A DNA stretch of 63,423 nt from Duganella flavida (GTDB lineage Bacteria; Pseudomonadota; Gammaproteobacteria; Burkholderiales; Burkholderiaceae_D), in assembly GCF_009857445.1 (NCBI RefSeq), contig NZ_WWCN01000026.1, positions 1-63,423 of the forward strand, given 5' to 3'. Below the pieces are notes generated by a model. It saw only the letters and a program-made list of their open reading frames with translations, did not search any database and had not been told where the DNA came from. Positions 27,260 through 37,900 of this stretch are shown one piece after another. Every line of letters begins with the position of its first letter. Position 1 is the first letter of the stretch. The translations under genes were made by a program, and so were the position numbers.

Positions 27260-27279
27260 TTTAGCACACCCGTGCGAAA
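27260..27279. promoter_or_regulatory. Probable TetR operator O2 (autoregulatory)
   Basis: TTTAGCACA-CC-CGTGCGAAA, 10 bp upstream of the TetR start. The right half equals the half-site of O1 and the left half differs at two positions, so this is an imperfect copy of the same operator. Confidence 0.65.
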
Positions 27280-27283
27280 TTAC

Positions 27284-27327
27284 AAATAAAAAAAACGGCG
27301 CGCAGCGTTTGACCGCTACGCGCCGTT
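27284..27327 (-). terminator. Intrinsic terminator of pckG
   Basis: A 14-bp stem (AACGGCGCGCAGCG against CGCTACGCGCCGTT, one mismatch) with a 6-base loop. On the minus strand it is followed by TTTTTTTATTTG, 20 bp after the pckG stop. Confidence 0.88.
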
Positions 27328-27346
27328 GCTGTCTCCTCCGGCCGGC

Positions 27347-29212
27347 TTATCGCGCCAGGCGCTTCTCGAGGTCGGCTTTCACTGCCTTCAGTTCTTCAGG
27401 CAGGTGGTAGGCCAGCTTGCTGAACAATTCTTCGTGCAGCTTCAATTCTTCGCGCCATGCATCCTTGTCGATCGAGGTGATGGTTTCGAACTCTTCCGGC
27501 GAGAATGGAATGCCGTCCCAGTTCAGATCACCGAAGCGCGGGGTGGTACCGAAGATGTTTTCGATACCGCCGGCCGTGCCTTCGATGCGTTCCAGCATCC
27601 ATTTCAGCACGCGCATATTGTCGCCGAAGCCAGGCCAGACGAAATGACCTTGCTCGTCGGTACGGAACCAGTTGACGCAGTAGATCTTCGGCAGCTCGGC
27701 GCCTTCGATCTTGCCAACTTTCTCGCCCAGGCTCAACCAGTGCTGGAAGTAGTCACTCATGTTGTAGCCGATGAACGGCAGCATGGCGAACGGGTCGCGG
27801 CGCACGATGCCCATCTGGCCGGCAGCAGCGGCGGTGGTTTCCGAACCCATGGTCGCGGCCATGTAGACGCCTTCTACCCAGTTACGGGCTTCGGTGACCA
27901 GCGGCACGGTGGTGGAACGGCGGCCGCCGAAGATGAAGGCCGAGATTGGCACACCTGCTGGATCGTCCCAGGCTGGGTCGATGACCGGGTTTTGGGTTGC
28001 GGGCACGGTGAACCGGGCGTTCGGGTGCGCGGCTTTCGAGGTCGATTCCGGCGTCCAATCGTTGCCTTGCCAGTCAATCAGGTGCTGCGGAGCCGGCTTG
28101 CTCAGGCCTTCCCACCATACGTCGCCGTCATCGGTCAGCGCCACGTTGGTGAAGATGGTGTTCTCGCGCAGCGAGGCCATGCAGTTGTAGTTGGTCTTTT
28201 CGTTGGTGCCTGGCGCTACGCCGAAGTAGCCGGCTTCCGGGTTGATGGCGTACAGACGGCCGTCGGCGCCCGGCTTGATCCATGCAATATCGTCGCCGAT
28301 AGTGGTGATTTTCCAGCCTTTGAACGAAGTTGGCGGAATCAGCATGGCGAAGTTGGTTTTGCCGCATGCCGATGGGAAAGCCGCTGCGATGTAGTGTTTC
28401 TTGCCTTCTGGCGATTCCACGCCCAGGATCAGCATGTGCTCAGCCAGCCAACCCGTGCCGCCAGCTTGCGCGTCCTGATGACCCATGTTCGATGCGATAC
28501 GCAGTGCGAAGCATTTCTTGCCCAGCAGCGCATTGCCACCGTAGCCGGAACCGAAGGACCAAATTTCACGGGTTTCAGGGTAATGCACGATGTACTTGGT
28601 GGAATTGCATGGCCATGCCACGTCTTTCTGGCCGGCTTTCAGCGGCGCGCCAACGGTGTGTACGCACGGCACGAATTCGCCGTCAGTGCCCAGCACGTCG
28701 TAGACGGCTTTGCCCATGCGGGTCATGGTGCGCATATTGACTGCCACGTATGGCGAGTCCGACAGCTCCACGCCGATGTGGGCGATCGGCGAACCCAGCG
28801 GGCCCATCGAGAACGGCACCACATACATGGTGCGGCCGGTCATACAGCCGTCGAACAGTGGATGCAGGGTGGCACGCATTTCGGCCGGGTCCATCCAGTT
28901 ATTGGTCGGGCCAGCTTCTTCCTTGGTGGCCGAGCAAATGAAGGTGCGGTCTTCCACCCGAGCGACGTCGGTTGGATCCGAGCAAGCCAGGTAGGAGTTA
29001 GGACGCTTTTCCTGATTCAGCTTTTTCATGGTGCCAGCGGCAACCATTTCAGCGCACAGACGGTCATACTCTTCCTGCGAGCCATCGCACCAATAAATAC
29101 GGTCTGGTTTGGTCAGGGCGGCGATCTCGGCGACCCAATTGATGAGCTTTTGCTGTTTGATGTAAGCTGGGGCGTTCAATGGTGCGACGCCACCCATTAC
29201 AGGTTGGTTCAT
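27347..29212 (-). CDS. pckG: Phosphoenolpyruvate carboxykinase (GTP)
   Basis: 621 residues, the standard length of the GTP-dependent class. Signatures seen: EEAGPTNNWMDPAEM, the P-loop-like kinase motif FPSACGKTNFAMLIPP with the mobile-loop cysteine, the metal site region GDDIAWIKPGADGRLYAINPEAGYFGVAPGT, and the C-terminal guanine-binding part WNWDGIPF-like (FGDLNWDGIPFSPEEF). It makes PEP from oxaloacetate for gluconeogenesis. It is a single-gene unit with its own strong terminator. The 281 bp between its start and the next gene (29213-29493) contain no gene that I can support. Confidence 0.97.
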   Translation of the reverse strand: MNQPVMGGVAPLNAPAYIKQQKLINWVAEIAALTKPDRIYWCDGSQEEYDRLCAEMVAAGTMKKLNQEKRPNSYLACSDPTDVARVEDRTFICSATKEEAGPTNNWMDPAEMRATLHPLFDGCMTGRTMYVVPFSMGPLGSPIAHIGVELSDSPYVAVNMRTMTRMGKAVYDVLGTDGEFVPCVHTVGAPLKAGQKDVAWPCNSTKYIVHYPETREIWSFGSGYGGNALLGKKCFALRIASNMGHQDAQAGGTGWLAEHMLILGVESPEGKKHYIAAAFPSACGKTNFAMLIPPTSFKGWKITTIGDDIAWIKPGADGRLYAINPEAGYFGVAPGTNEKTNYNCMASLRENTIFTNVALTDDGDVWWEGLSKPAPQHLIDWQGNDWTPESTSKAAHPNARFTVPATQNPVIDPAWDDPAGVPISAFIFGGRRSTTVPLVTEARNWVEGVYMAATMGSETTAAAAGQMGIVRRDPFAMLPFIGYNMSDYFQHWLSLGEKVGKIEGAELPKIYCVNWFRTDEQGHFVWPGFGDNMRVLKWMLERIEGTAGGIENIFGTTPRFGDLNWDGIPFSPEEFETITSIDKDAWREELKLHEELFSKLAYHLPEELKAVKADLEKRLAR

Positions 29213-29493
29213 GGTACTTCTCCAATGCTAATTAAAATTCTGTGGTGGCAGGATCGTCGTCAGCTTATGGCTTGCGCTCAGAGGTCCATTCGAAATGGAT
29301 CGGCGGGTGTACGGCGGTCGTGCGCGGCCCGGATCTGGTCGTCGGGCCTTGGTTTTCGGCCGATTGTACACCCCTCAACAGACGTTCCATACAAAAATGT
29401 AGGAGAATTGACCGAGTAAAGTAGTAAGCTATTCGGCTTATCTCGTAAGCTGTTATTTCCCTACGAAATTAACCAAAACATCGTTTATCTTTC

Positions 29494-30492
29494 ATGAAAA
29501 TCGCAATTCTTGATGATTACCAGAATGCAACTCAAAGTTTGAAATGCTTTGAGTTGTTGGCAAACCACGAAGTAAAAGTGTTCAACAGCACTACTCGGGG
29601 GGTTGGCCAGTTGGCGATACGGCTGGCGCCTTTTGATGCGCTGGTGTTGATACGCGAGCGCACCCATTTCAACCGGGCATTGCTTTCCAAGCTGCCGAAT
29701 CTGAAGCTCATTTCGCAGACAGGCAAGCTGGCCGGCCATGTGGATGTGGCAGCGGCAACGGAATTGGGGATTGCGATTGCCGAAGGCGTCGGTTCGCCAA
29801 CCGCGCCGGCGGAGCTGACTTGGGCGCTGATCATGGCGGCTGCGCGCAAGATCGTGCCATATGCGAACAATTTGAGGGATGGGCTATGGCAGACGGCGTC
29901 CATCAACCCGCAGCTGAACGGGCTGGGCTTTGTGCTCAAGGGGCGCACGCTGGGGATTTGGGGCTATGGCAAAATCGGCCAGATGGTGGCCGGTTTTGGC
30001 CGTGCATTCGGCATGCAGGTGATGGTTTGGGGCAGTGAAGCCAGTCGCGCCAAGGCGGTGGCGGATGGCTGCACGGCGGCGGTTTCGCGCGAAGCGTTTT
30101 TTGAACAGGCTGATGTGCTGAGTCTGCACTTGCGGCTGAACGACGCCACGCGCGGCATCGTTACCGCTGAAGACCTGGCGCGCATGCCGCCGAGCGCGCT
30201 GTTTGTGAATACCAGCCGTGCCGAGCTGGTACAGACGGATGCGCTGGAGCAGGCGCTGACCAAGGGCCGGCCGGGACATGCGGCGCTGGATGTCTACAAT
30301 TCCGAGCCGTTAGCAGCAGATTCGCCGATTTTAAAGATACCGACCGTGCTGGCGACGCCACACTTGGGCTACGTCGAGCAGGATAGCTACGAGTTGTATT
30401 TCAGCCATGCCTTCCAGAACGTGGTGGACTTTGCCAACGGCAAGCCGGCCAATATCAACAATCCGGCTTACGCCGCCAAGGCGCGTGGCTAG
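29494..30492 (+). CDS. D-2-hydroxyacid dehydrogenase family protein
   Basis: 332 residues. Substrate domain first (MKIAILDDYQNAT), then the Rossmann motif GIWGYGKIGQMVAGFGRAFGM with GxGxxG at about 154-159, the catalytic Arg in NTSRAELV, the Glu in DVYNSEPL, and the His in TPHLGYVE. It reduces or oxidises a 2-hydroxy/2-keto acid with NAD(H). The D-3-phosphoglycerate dehydrogenase-like branch seems closest, but the substrate cannot be told. Its stop overlaps the convergent gene's stop by 4 bp. Confidence 0.9.
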   Translation: MKIAILDDYQNATQSLKCFELLANHEVKVFNSTTRGVGQLAIRLAPFDALVLIRERTHFNRALLSKLPNLKLISQTGKLAGHVDVAAATELGIAIAEGVGSPTAPAELTWALIMAAARKIVPYANNLRDGLWQTASINPQLNGLGFVLKGRTLGIWGYGKIGQMVAGFGRAFGMQVMVWGSEASRAKAVADGCTAAVSREAFFEQADVLSLHLRLNDATRGIVTAEDLARMPPSALFVNTSRAELVQTDALEQALTKGRPGHAALDVYNSEPLAADSPILKIPTVLATPHLGYVEQDSYELYFSHAFQNVVDFANGKPANINNPAYAAKARG

Positions 30493-31274
30493 TCAGCCTC
30501 GTCGGCGGAGTCGGCCTGCGCCGGCACTTCCGGCACGCCAGTGAAATTGACGCGCGGGGCCGGCATCACATGCACCTTGCTCCACAGCCCAGCCCAGCCG
30601 GGCGGCCAGCCGATCTCTGGTCCGGAATACGGCGCCAGCGTGGCGCGCACCGGGATCACCGGCACCGCCGGCATCTCGGTCAGCGGGGCGCCTTCGGGAC
30701 GCTGCATGTCCAGGCTGTACATATAGCCCGGCAGCAAGGCATCGCACACGCTGGCAAACCAGGCCGTGTGATCCTCATCGCGCCCCAGTGCCTGCGCCAG
30801 CCCTTGCGGATCGAATTTGGCCAGCGCGTGGATCAGTTCCTCGGTGCTGGCGCCGGGCAAGTCGCCCCAGCCCATCACAGGATTACTGTTGTAATCGGCG
30901 CCCGAGCCATACCAGCCCTCGCGCCACGACCGCTGCATCCAGTCGCGCGGACCGGTGAACAAATGCCAGCGCCAGTGCAGACCAGACGGTTTCGGCCAAG
31001 AATACAGATAGAGTTTTTGATAACCGGCCTTGTGCAGCTCGCGCACCACGGCCATCAGGCGCGCATGCGGCATGCGGTCGGGCGGGGCGCGGCGGAACAG
31101 GATGGCTTCGCCGTCGGCAAACTGCACCTCGTCGGTGGACAAATTCAGGTCGAGCGTGCGTGACTCGCTACCGAAGCGGGCGGAAATCCAGCCGGTCAAC
31201 AAATTGACCGTCGTGATGACGCCATAGCCACGGTGGCGGTGGAAAATAACGGTGCCGGGAGCGAGCGCTTTCAT
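30489..31274 (-). CDS. Uncharacterised protein with small N-terminal beta domain
   Basis: 261 residues from ATG 31274. Residues 1-60 (GTVIFHRHRGYGVITTVNLL, WISARFGSESRTLDL) read like a small SH3-type or CarD-like beta barrel. The middle is Trp/Tyr-rich (HKAGYQKLYLYSWPKP, HWRWHLFTGPRDWM, EGWYGSGADY) and looks like a compact soluble domain. The tail is Pro/Ala-rich and acidic. I do not recognise the family and see no catalytic motif. There is no signal peptide. It is convergent with the hydroxyacid dehydrogenase and divergent from the asparaginase gene. Confidence 0.65.
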   Translation of the reverse strand: MKALAPGTVIFHRHRGYGVITTVNLLTGWISARFGSESRTLDLNLSTDEVQFADGEAILFRRAPPDRMPHARLMAVVRELHKAGYQKLYLYSWPKPSGLHWRWHLFTGPRDWMQRSWREGWYGSGADYNSNPVMGWGDLPGASTEELIHALAKFDPQGLAQALGRDEDHTAWFASVCDALLPGYMYSLDMQRPEGAPLTEMPAVPVIPVRATLAPYSGPEIGWPPGWAGLWSKVHVMPAPRVNFTGVPEVPAQADSADEAD

Positions 31275-31381
31275 AGTCAACCAACGAACAAAGAAACCAG
31301 TGTAGACATAGTACGCCCAAGTTTCCAGTCCCGGTGTTTAGGTTATGATGCACATCATTTCTTCCAGCCCGAGCTTTCATC

Positions 31382-31867
31382 ATGACTTTGCGCATCCTCG
31401 CCACCGGCGGCACCTTCGACAAACACTACAACGAACTAAACGGCACCCTCGGTTTTGCCGACAGCCATGTGCCGGACCTGCTCAAGCGCTGCCGCCTGAC
31501 TATCGATGTGGCGCTGGAGCAGCTGCCGCTGATGGATTCGCTGGACATGGTGGATGCCGACCGCGAGCGCATCCTGGCCTCGTGCAGCGCGGCCAGCGAA
31601 AAAGCCATCGTCATCATCCACGGCACCGACACCATGCCGCAGACCGCGCAAGTGCTGGGCCCGGCCAACCTGGGCAAGACCATCGTGCTGACCGGCGCCA
31701 TGATTCCCTACGAAATCGCCAACTCCGACGCCATGTTCAACCTCGGCTTCGCAGCCGGCGTAGCGCAGACCCTGCCGCCGGGCGTGTACGTCGCCATGAA
31801 CGGCAAAATCTTCGCCTGGGACAACGTCCAAAAGAACAAAGCCGCCGGCGTATTCCAGCCGCTGTAA
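31382..31867 (+). CDS. Single-domain asparaginase-like protein
   Basis: 161 residues covering only the N-terminal catalytic domain of L-asparaginases. The two active-site threonine loops are intact: ATGGTFDK at the start and HGTDTMPQTA at about 80-89, and a lysine follows in GKTIVLTGAMIPY. Full-length type I/II asparaginases have about 330 residues with a second domain that completes the dimer active site. Short stand-alone forms are known in proteobacteria, so this is likely a complete gene rather than a truncation. Activity on asparagine is unproven. It ends 3 bp before palindromic element 3. Confidence 0.85.
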   Translation: MTLRILATGGTFDKHYNELNGTLGFADSHVPDLLKRCRLTIDVALEQLPLMDSLDMVDADRERILASCSAASEKAIVIIHGTDTMPQTAQVLGPANLGKTIVLTGAMIPYEIANSDAMFNLGFAAGVAQTLPPGVYVAMNGKIFAWDNVQKNKAAGVFQPL

Positions 31868-31870
31868 AAA

Positions 31871-31933
31871 ACCGGGGTCAGTTCTGCCATTGGTACATGA
31901 ACCCGTGTGCGATTGGCAGAACTGACCCCGGGT
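31871..31933. repeat. Palindromic gene-end element, copy 3 (CAGTTCTGCCA type)
   Basis: A 63-bp element with 19-20-bp arms (ACCGGGGTCAGTTCTGCCA at 31871-31889, its complement at 31914-31933 with one extra G). It has the same arms as copy 1 but a shorter 24-base centre. It fills the whole gap between the stops of two converging genes, 3 bp from one and directly abutting the other. Confidence 0.87.
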
Positions 31934-34900
31934 TTAGCGCGGCGCAACTAGCACGCCTTGCTGCGCACAAGCTTGCAAGGCTTTCTGGCGCAAGCTGTCC
32001 AGGTCGGTATGCGTTGAGCCGCTGAGCGGCGTGGCTGCGCTGTATTGCTGCAGCGCTGACGCCAGCTGGCCGGCGCTGCTGCCCGGCCCTTGTGCAAACC
32101 AAACGTCCGCTGCGGCGTGCAACTGGCCGTCATCCGTGGTGTAGGTTGAGGTCAGGCCGATCAGGTTGCCGTGGTCGGTGGCGTCGCTGTGCTGTACGTC
32201 CAGGTTCAGGCTGGCGATGTGCAGTTGGGACAAGCTCTTCAACTCACCCGGCTGGCTGATGCCGTCCGCATCCGCATCGATCCATACGCGTAACGCGCTG
32301 TACAGCGAGTCCTTCGCATCGATTTTGCCGTCGCCATTCTCGTCCAGCGCAGCCAAGGCTTCATAGCCATTCTTCGCCGTGCTGCCGTCGGCCAGCTTAG
32401 TCGCCGAGCCGAACAATTCGCTGCCGTCGTTGATCACGCCATCGCCATTGCGGTCCAGCGCCAGCAAGCCATCGCCTGAACCAACCCAGCCGGTGGTACG
32501 CTTGCTGCCGCTAGCGGCAAGGTCGAACTGCACGCCAGCGGCCAGTCCCAGCGTACGCACGCCGTTGCCATCCAGGTCCAGCACCAGCGGCGTGACGAAG
32601 GTCATGGCCGCTTTCTGGTCGGCGCTGAATACCGACTGCTGCGACGCCGTCAAACCATAGTATTGCGCCGAACTCATCACATGAGTTTGCACCATGGTCA
32701 GCTGCGCCAGCTGGGCATTGGTCAGCGACGACAGCTGGAACGGCGTCAGCGCGCGGATTTGCTGCGTGCCGAGGCTGGCGATGTCGGCCACTTCGATCGC
32801 CCGCAAATTCGCCTGGCTCAAGTCGGCAATCATGGCCGTGCTCAGCGCGGCTAGTTGCAGGCCGGAGAAGGCCGCCATCTGCGCTGCCGTGAACTGGCTG
32901 GCGCTGTCGCTCGGCCGCAGCGCCGCCATTTGCGACAGGGTGAACACCGAGACTTGCTGCGCCGTCAGCGCCAGCAATTGTTCATCGCTCAGTGCACGGA
33001 TCACCCCGGTGCTGAGCGCGGCGACGTCCTCCACATCCAGGGCCGCCAGCGAGGCCGGGCGCAGGCGCGCCACGGCCGCCGAGTTCAACGCGGCCACTTG
33101 CGCTGCGCTCAGCGCCTGCAATTGCGCCGTGTTCATGGCCGCCAGCAGGTTGCCATCCCTGGCCGCCGCGTTCAGCAGCACCGGGCTGATCACCGCGATG
33201 TCGTCGAGCGACAGGTAAGCCACTTGCGCCGCCGACAGGGTCGTCAGCTGGGCGCTACCCAGCACCGCCACCTGGTCCGCGCTGAGGGCCGCGATCTGGC
33301 TGCCTTTCAGCGCCAGCAGCTGCTGCGTTTTCAGCGCCGCCACGGTCGACAGTTTCAAGGCCGCGATGTCCTGCGCTTCCATTGCGCCGAGCACGGTCAG
33401 CGGCAAGGCCGCGATCTGGCCGGCGCTCAGGGCCGCGACCTGGCTCACCGTCAGCGCCACCATTTGCTGCGTGCTCAGGCTGCTGAAGGCCTTGGTGCTG
33501 AGGGCGGCGATCTGTGCTGTACCCAGCACTGCCACGCCCAGGCCTTTGCCGCCGAGCACGTTCAACTGCTCGGCCGTCAGGCCGGCCATCGCCGCTACGC
33601 TGACCGCCGGCAATGCATCGAGGCTAAGCGCGCCGATGTCGACGGCCGACAAACTGCCGAACTGGGTCGCAGTCAAGGCATGCACCTGGTCGGCATTCAG
33701 GGTGGCAAATTGGCTGGTGCTCAGGCCGCTCAACTGCAAGGTGCTGAGCGCCGCCACCTGTGCCGTGCCGAGGCCGCTCATCTGCACCGCGCTCAGGATG
33801 TGCAGGAAGCTCGGCGACAGCGCGTTGACTTGCTTGAGGCTGAGCGCTGCAATCTGCTCGCTGCCAAAAGCCCTGATCTGCGCCCCGCCTAGGTATTGCA
33901 GCGCGGTGGTGTTGATGGCGGCAATTTGCGCCGTGCCCAACAAATTGAAATTCACCGCCGCACCGGCCAGGTTGACCCCCAGCGCGGCGATTTGCGAGCC
34001 GGTCAGAGCCGCCACCGCCTGCGTGCTCAGCACGGCGATGTCGGTGTCCAGCGCGGTCAGTGCGGCCTGCGACAGGCCGGCGATCTGGCGCGAGCCCAGC
34101 ACGCTCACCTGATCGGTGTTCAGCGCGTTGATCTGCAGGCTGTTCAAGGCCGCGATCTGGGTCGAGGCCAGCGTAACGATCTGGCGCGTGGTCAGGCTTT
34201 GCAGCTGGTCTGCACTCAGGCGCGACAGCACGCCTTTGCTCAGCGCGGCAATCGCTTGCGTGTTCAGCGCCGCCAGGTTGTCGCCGCTGAAGGCGGCAAG
34301 CTTGCTGTCGCCGAGAGCATTGATCTGACGGCTGTTCAGCACCGAGACCTGGGCGGTGGTCAGCGCCGCCAGCTGGCCCGCGCTCAGCACACCCATCTGC
34401 GCTGAGCTCAGGCCGACAATGGCGCGCGTCTGCAGCACCGCCACCTCTTCCCCTGCCAAGCTGGCCAGCGCGCCTGGCGCCAGCGCAGCGAGCTGGCTGC
34501 TGGTCATCACGGCGGCCTGATCGCTGCTGAGGGCCACCGCTTGCGCCGCCGTCAGACCGGTCAGTGCCGCGCTCCCCAACACGGCAAACTGAGCCGTAGA
34601 CAGGATGCCGAACTGGTCGGCGGTCAGGGCCGCCAGCTGCGACGACGACAAGCCCTTGATGGTGGTGATTTTCAGCGCGGCGATGTCTTCCAGGTCCAGC
34701 ACCCGTATATCGGCGTCCGGCAGCGCCGCCAGCTGGGCGCTGGTGAGGGCGGCCACCTGGTCGGAGGTCAGCGCTTGCGCCTGCTGCGGACGCAGGCCAG
34801 CCAGTGCTGCGGTGCGCAGCGCCACGATCTGCGCCGTGCTCAGGGCCCAGATGGCGGTGTCGCCGCTACCGTAAGGATCGTTGCCCAGCACGCCCAGCTG

Positions 34901-37900
34901 TGCGGCGTTGAGGGCGGCAATCACGGCCGGCTTCAGCACGGCCAGATTGTCGGTGCTGATGGCGGCAATTTCATTCGGCGACAAGCCAGCCACTTGCGCC
35001 GAGCTCAGCGCGGCGATCTGCGCCGATCGCAGGTTGAGCATCTGGTCGCTGCTCAGCGCGTTCAATTGCTTGGTGCCCAGCGCGGCGATCTGGCGCGTGC
35101 TGAAGCCGGCCAGCTGGTCGGTGGTGAGCGCCGCCACGGTGCGTGTCGACAGGCCGGCAATCACGCCGGTGTTGAGCACCGCGATATCGTTCAGGTGCAG
35201 CCCCAGCAGGCCGTCCGCGCTGAGCGCGGAGAATTGCGCCGCCGTCAACGTGGCCAGTTGGGCGCTGGTTAACGCCGCCACCTGGTCGCTGCTGAACACC
35301 GCCACCTGGCGCGTGTTCAGCGCCGCCAGCGCTGCCGGACGCAGTGCCGCCAGGTCGGCGGTTTCCAGCGCCGCAATGTCGCTGGTGTTGAATGCGCCCA
35401 GCTGGGTACTGGTCAGGATCGATGCCTGCGCGGTCGTCAGCGCCACCACCTGGTCGGAGCTCAGCGCGGCGATGGCGCGCGTGCCCAGCACGCTGATCTG
35501 GGTGGTCGTCAATGTGCCGAACAGGCTGCCTGCCGGGTCGGCGCCCAGCGCCGCCAGCTGCGCCGTGTTGAGCGCCAGCAGCATAGCCGTGCCCAGTGCG
35601 CGCATGCCATTGCTGCCGATGGCGGCAATGTCGTCGCTGCTCAGCCCCGGCAGGTTGCGCGTGTTCAGGCCGATGATCTGGCGGGTGCCCAGCGTGACCA
35701 CCTGGTCCGGCGTCAGCGCCGCCAGCTGCCGGCTGCTGAGGATGGCAAATTGCTGCGACCCCAGGCTGTTCAACTGGTCCGAACTCAGCGCCGCGATCAT
35801 CTCCGGCGCCAGCGCGGCGAGGAAGGCCGGGCCCAGCGCCGCCAGGCTGCTGCTGGAGAAGCCGGCCACCGCATCGCTCGGCAACGCCCCCAACTGGCGC
35901 GTGCTGAGGGCGTTGAATTGGGCCGGGGTCATGGCGGCCAGCTGGTCGCTGGTCAGCGCCGCCAGTTGCTGCGTGCTCAGCGCGGCGATGGCGGCGGTAC
36001 GCAGGGCGGCAAAGTCGACCGCTTCCATTGCCGCCAGGGTCTCGCTGCGCAAGGCGCGCGCCTGGTCGCTGCTGAAGGCGGCCACCTGGCTGGTGCTGAG
36101 TGCGATCACTTCGTCGCTGCTCAGGCCGGCCAGCGTGCTGGTGCGCAGGGCGGCGATCTGGCGCGTGCTCAGCGCTTGTACATCCATGTCCAGCGCCGCC
36201 AGTTGGGCCGAGCTCAGCGCGGCGATGGCGGCGGTGTTCAGCGCGGCGACACCGGCGCTGCTGATGGCGGCCACGGCGTCGGTGCCGAGGCCGGCGATCT
36301 GGCGCGAGCTCAGCGCGCCGATTTGCGCCGAGCGCAGGTTGACGATCTGGTCGCTGGTCAGCGCATTCAGCTGATCCGCGCTGAGCGCACTCATCTGGCG
36401 CGTGGCCAGCCCCACCAACTGGTCGGTGGTCAGCGCGCTGAGCGTACCGGTGGCGATGGCGGCGATGGTGCTGGTGGACAGCGCGCCGACATCCTGGCTT
36501 TGCAAGCCCATCAGCGCCGGATAGCTCAGTGCGGCGAACTGCTTGCTGTTCAACACGCTCGCCTGCTGCGTGGTCAGCGCCGCCACCTGGCTGGCGTCAA
36601 GCTGCGCCAGTTGTGCCGTGCCCAAGCTGGCAATGACGCTGGTGTTGAGCGCCGCGAGGTCGGCCGTTTCCAGGGCCGGTACCAGCGTGCCCGCCATGGC
36701 GGCAACCTGGCTGCTGTTCAGCACGGCGGCCTGCGCCGTGGTCAGTGCGACGATCTGGTCACTAGTGATGGCGGTCAGCGCGCGCGTGGTCAAGGCAGCG
36801 ATTTGCGTGGTGCTCAGCACGCCCAGCAGGCTGGCGCCGGCGCCCTCGCCCAGCAGCGGCAGCTGGGTCGAACTGAGCGCGGCAATCGCGCTGGTGCCGA
36901 GCGCGCGCAGGGCGGCACTGCCCAGCGCGCTGATACTGTCGCTGCCCAGCGCGGCCGCTTGCAGCGCGCCGAGGCCGACGATTTGTCTGGTACTCAGCGC
37001 GGCGATCTGGGTGGCGCTGAAGGCAGCGATTTGGGCGCTGCTCATCACGGCAAAATGGCGCGCGCCGAGGCCGGCCAATTGCGTGGTACTCAACGCCGCC
37101 AGCAACTGGGCGCTCAGCAGCGGCACGGCGCTGGTGGTCAGCGCCGCCAGGTCGCCGCTCGACAGGCCGGCCAGGGTGTCGCTGTTCAGCGCGCCCAGCT
37201 GGCGGCTGTTCAACACCGCGAACTGGGTGGTGGTGAATGCGGCCAACTGCTGGCTGGTCAGCGCTGCCATTTGCCGGGTTGACAGGGCGGCGATGGCGGC
37301 GGTTTTCAAGGCGCCGATGTCGGCGTCTGGCAAGGCTTGCACGGCCGTGCTGGACAGCGCGGCGATTTGCGCGCTGCTGAGGGCGGCGGCCTGGCTGCTG
37401 GTCAGCAGCGCCGCCTGGTCAGCATCCAAGGCCGCCAGCGTGGTGGCGCGCAGAGCGGCGATCTGGGCCGTGGTGAGGGTGGCAATCGCCCCCAGCGCGC
37501 TGAACTGCGCCGAGCTCAGGGCGGCGATTGCGGCCGTGTTCAGGTAAGGCAAGTCGCCGCCGTCGAGCGCGAGGATGTCCGCAGTCGACAAGCCCGCCAT
37601 CTGGCGCGAACTCAACGTGTTCAGCTGCGCCGTGCGCAGGTTGGTGATCTGGTCGCTGTTCATGGCGGCCAGCTGGGCGCTGCTGAGGGCGCTGATCTGC
37701 TGGGTGGTCAGGGCGCGGACCTGGTCGGTGTTGAACTGCGCCAGCACGGCCGTGGCCAGCAGCGCGACCGCGCCAGTGCTCAGTGCGGCGAGGTCAGCGG
37801 TGGGCAAGCCGATCAGGGTGCCGCTGCCCAGGGCCGCGACCTGGCGCGTGTCCAGCGCAGCAAACTGGGCGGAGGTGAAGCCGGCCAGCTGGCTGGCCGA

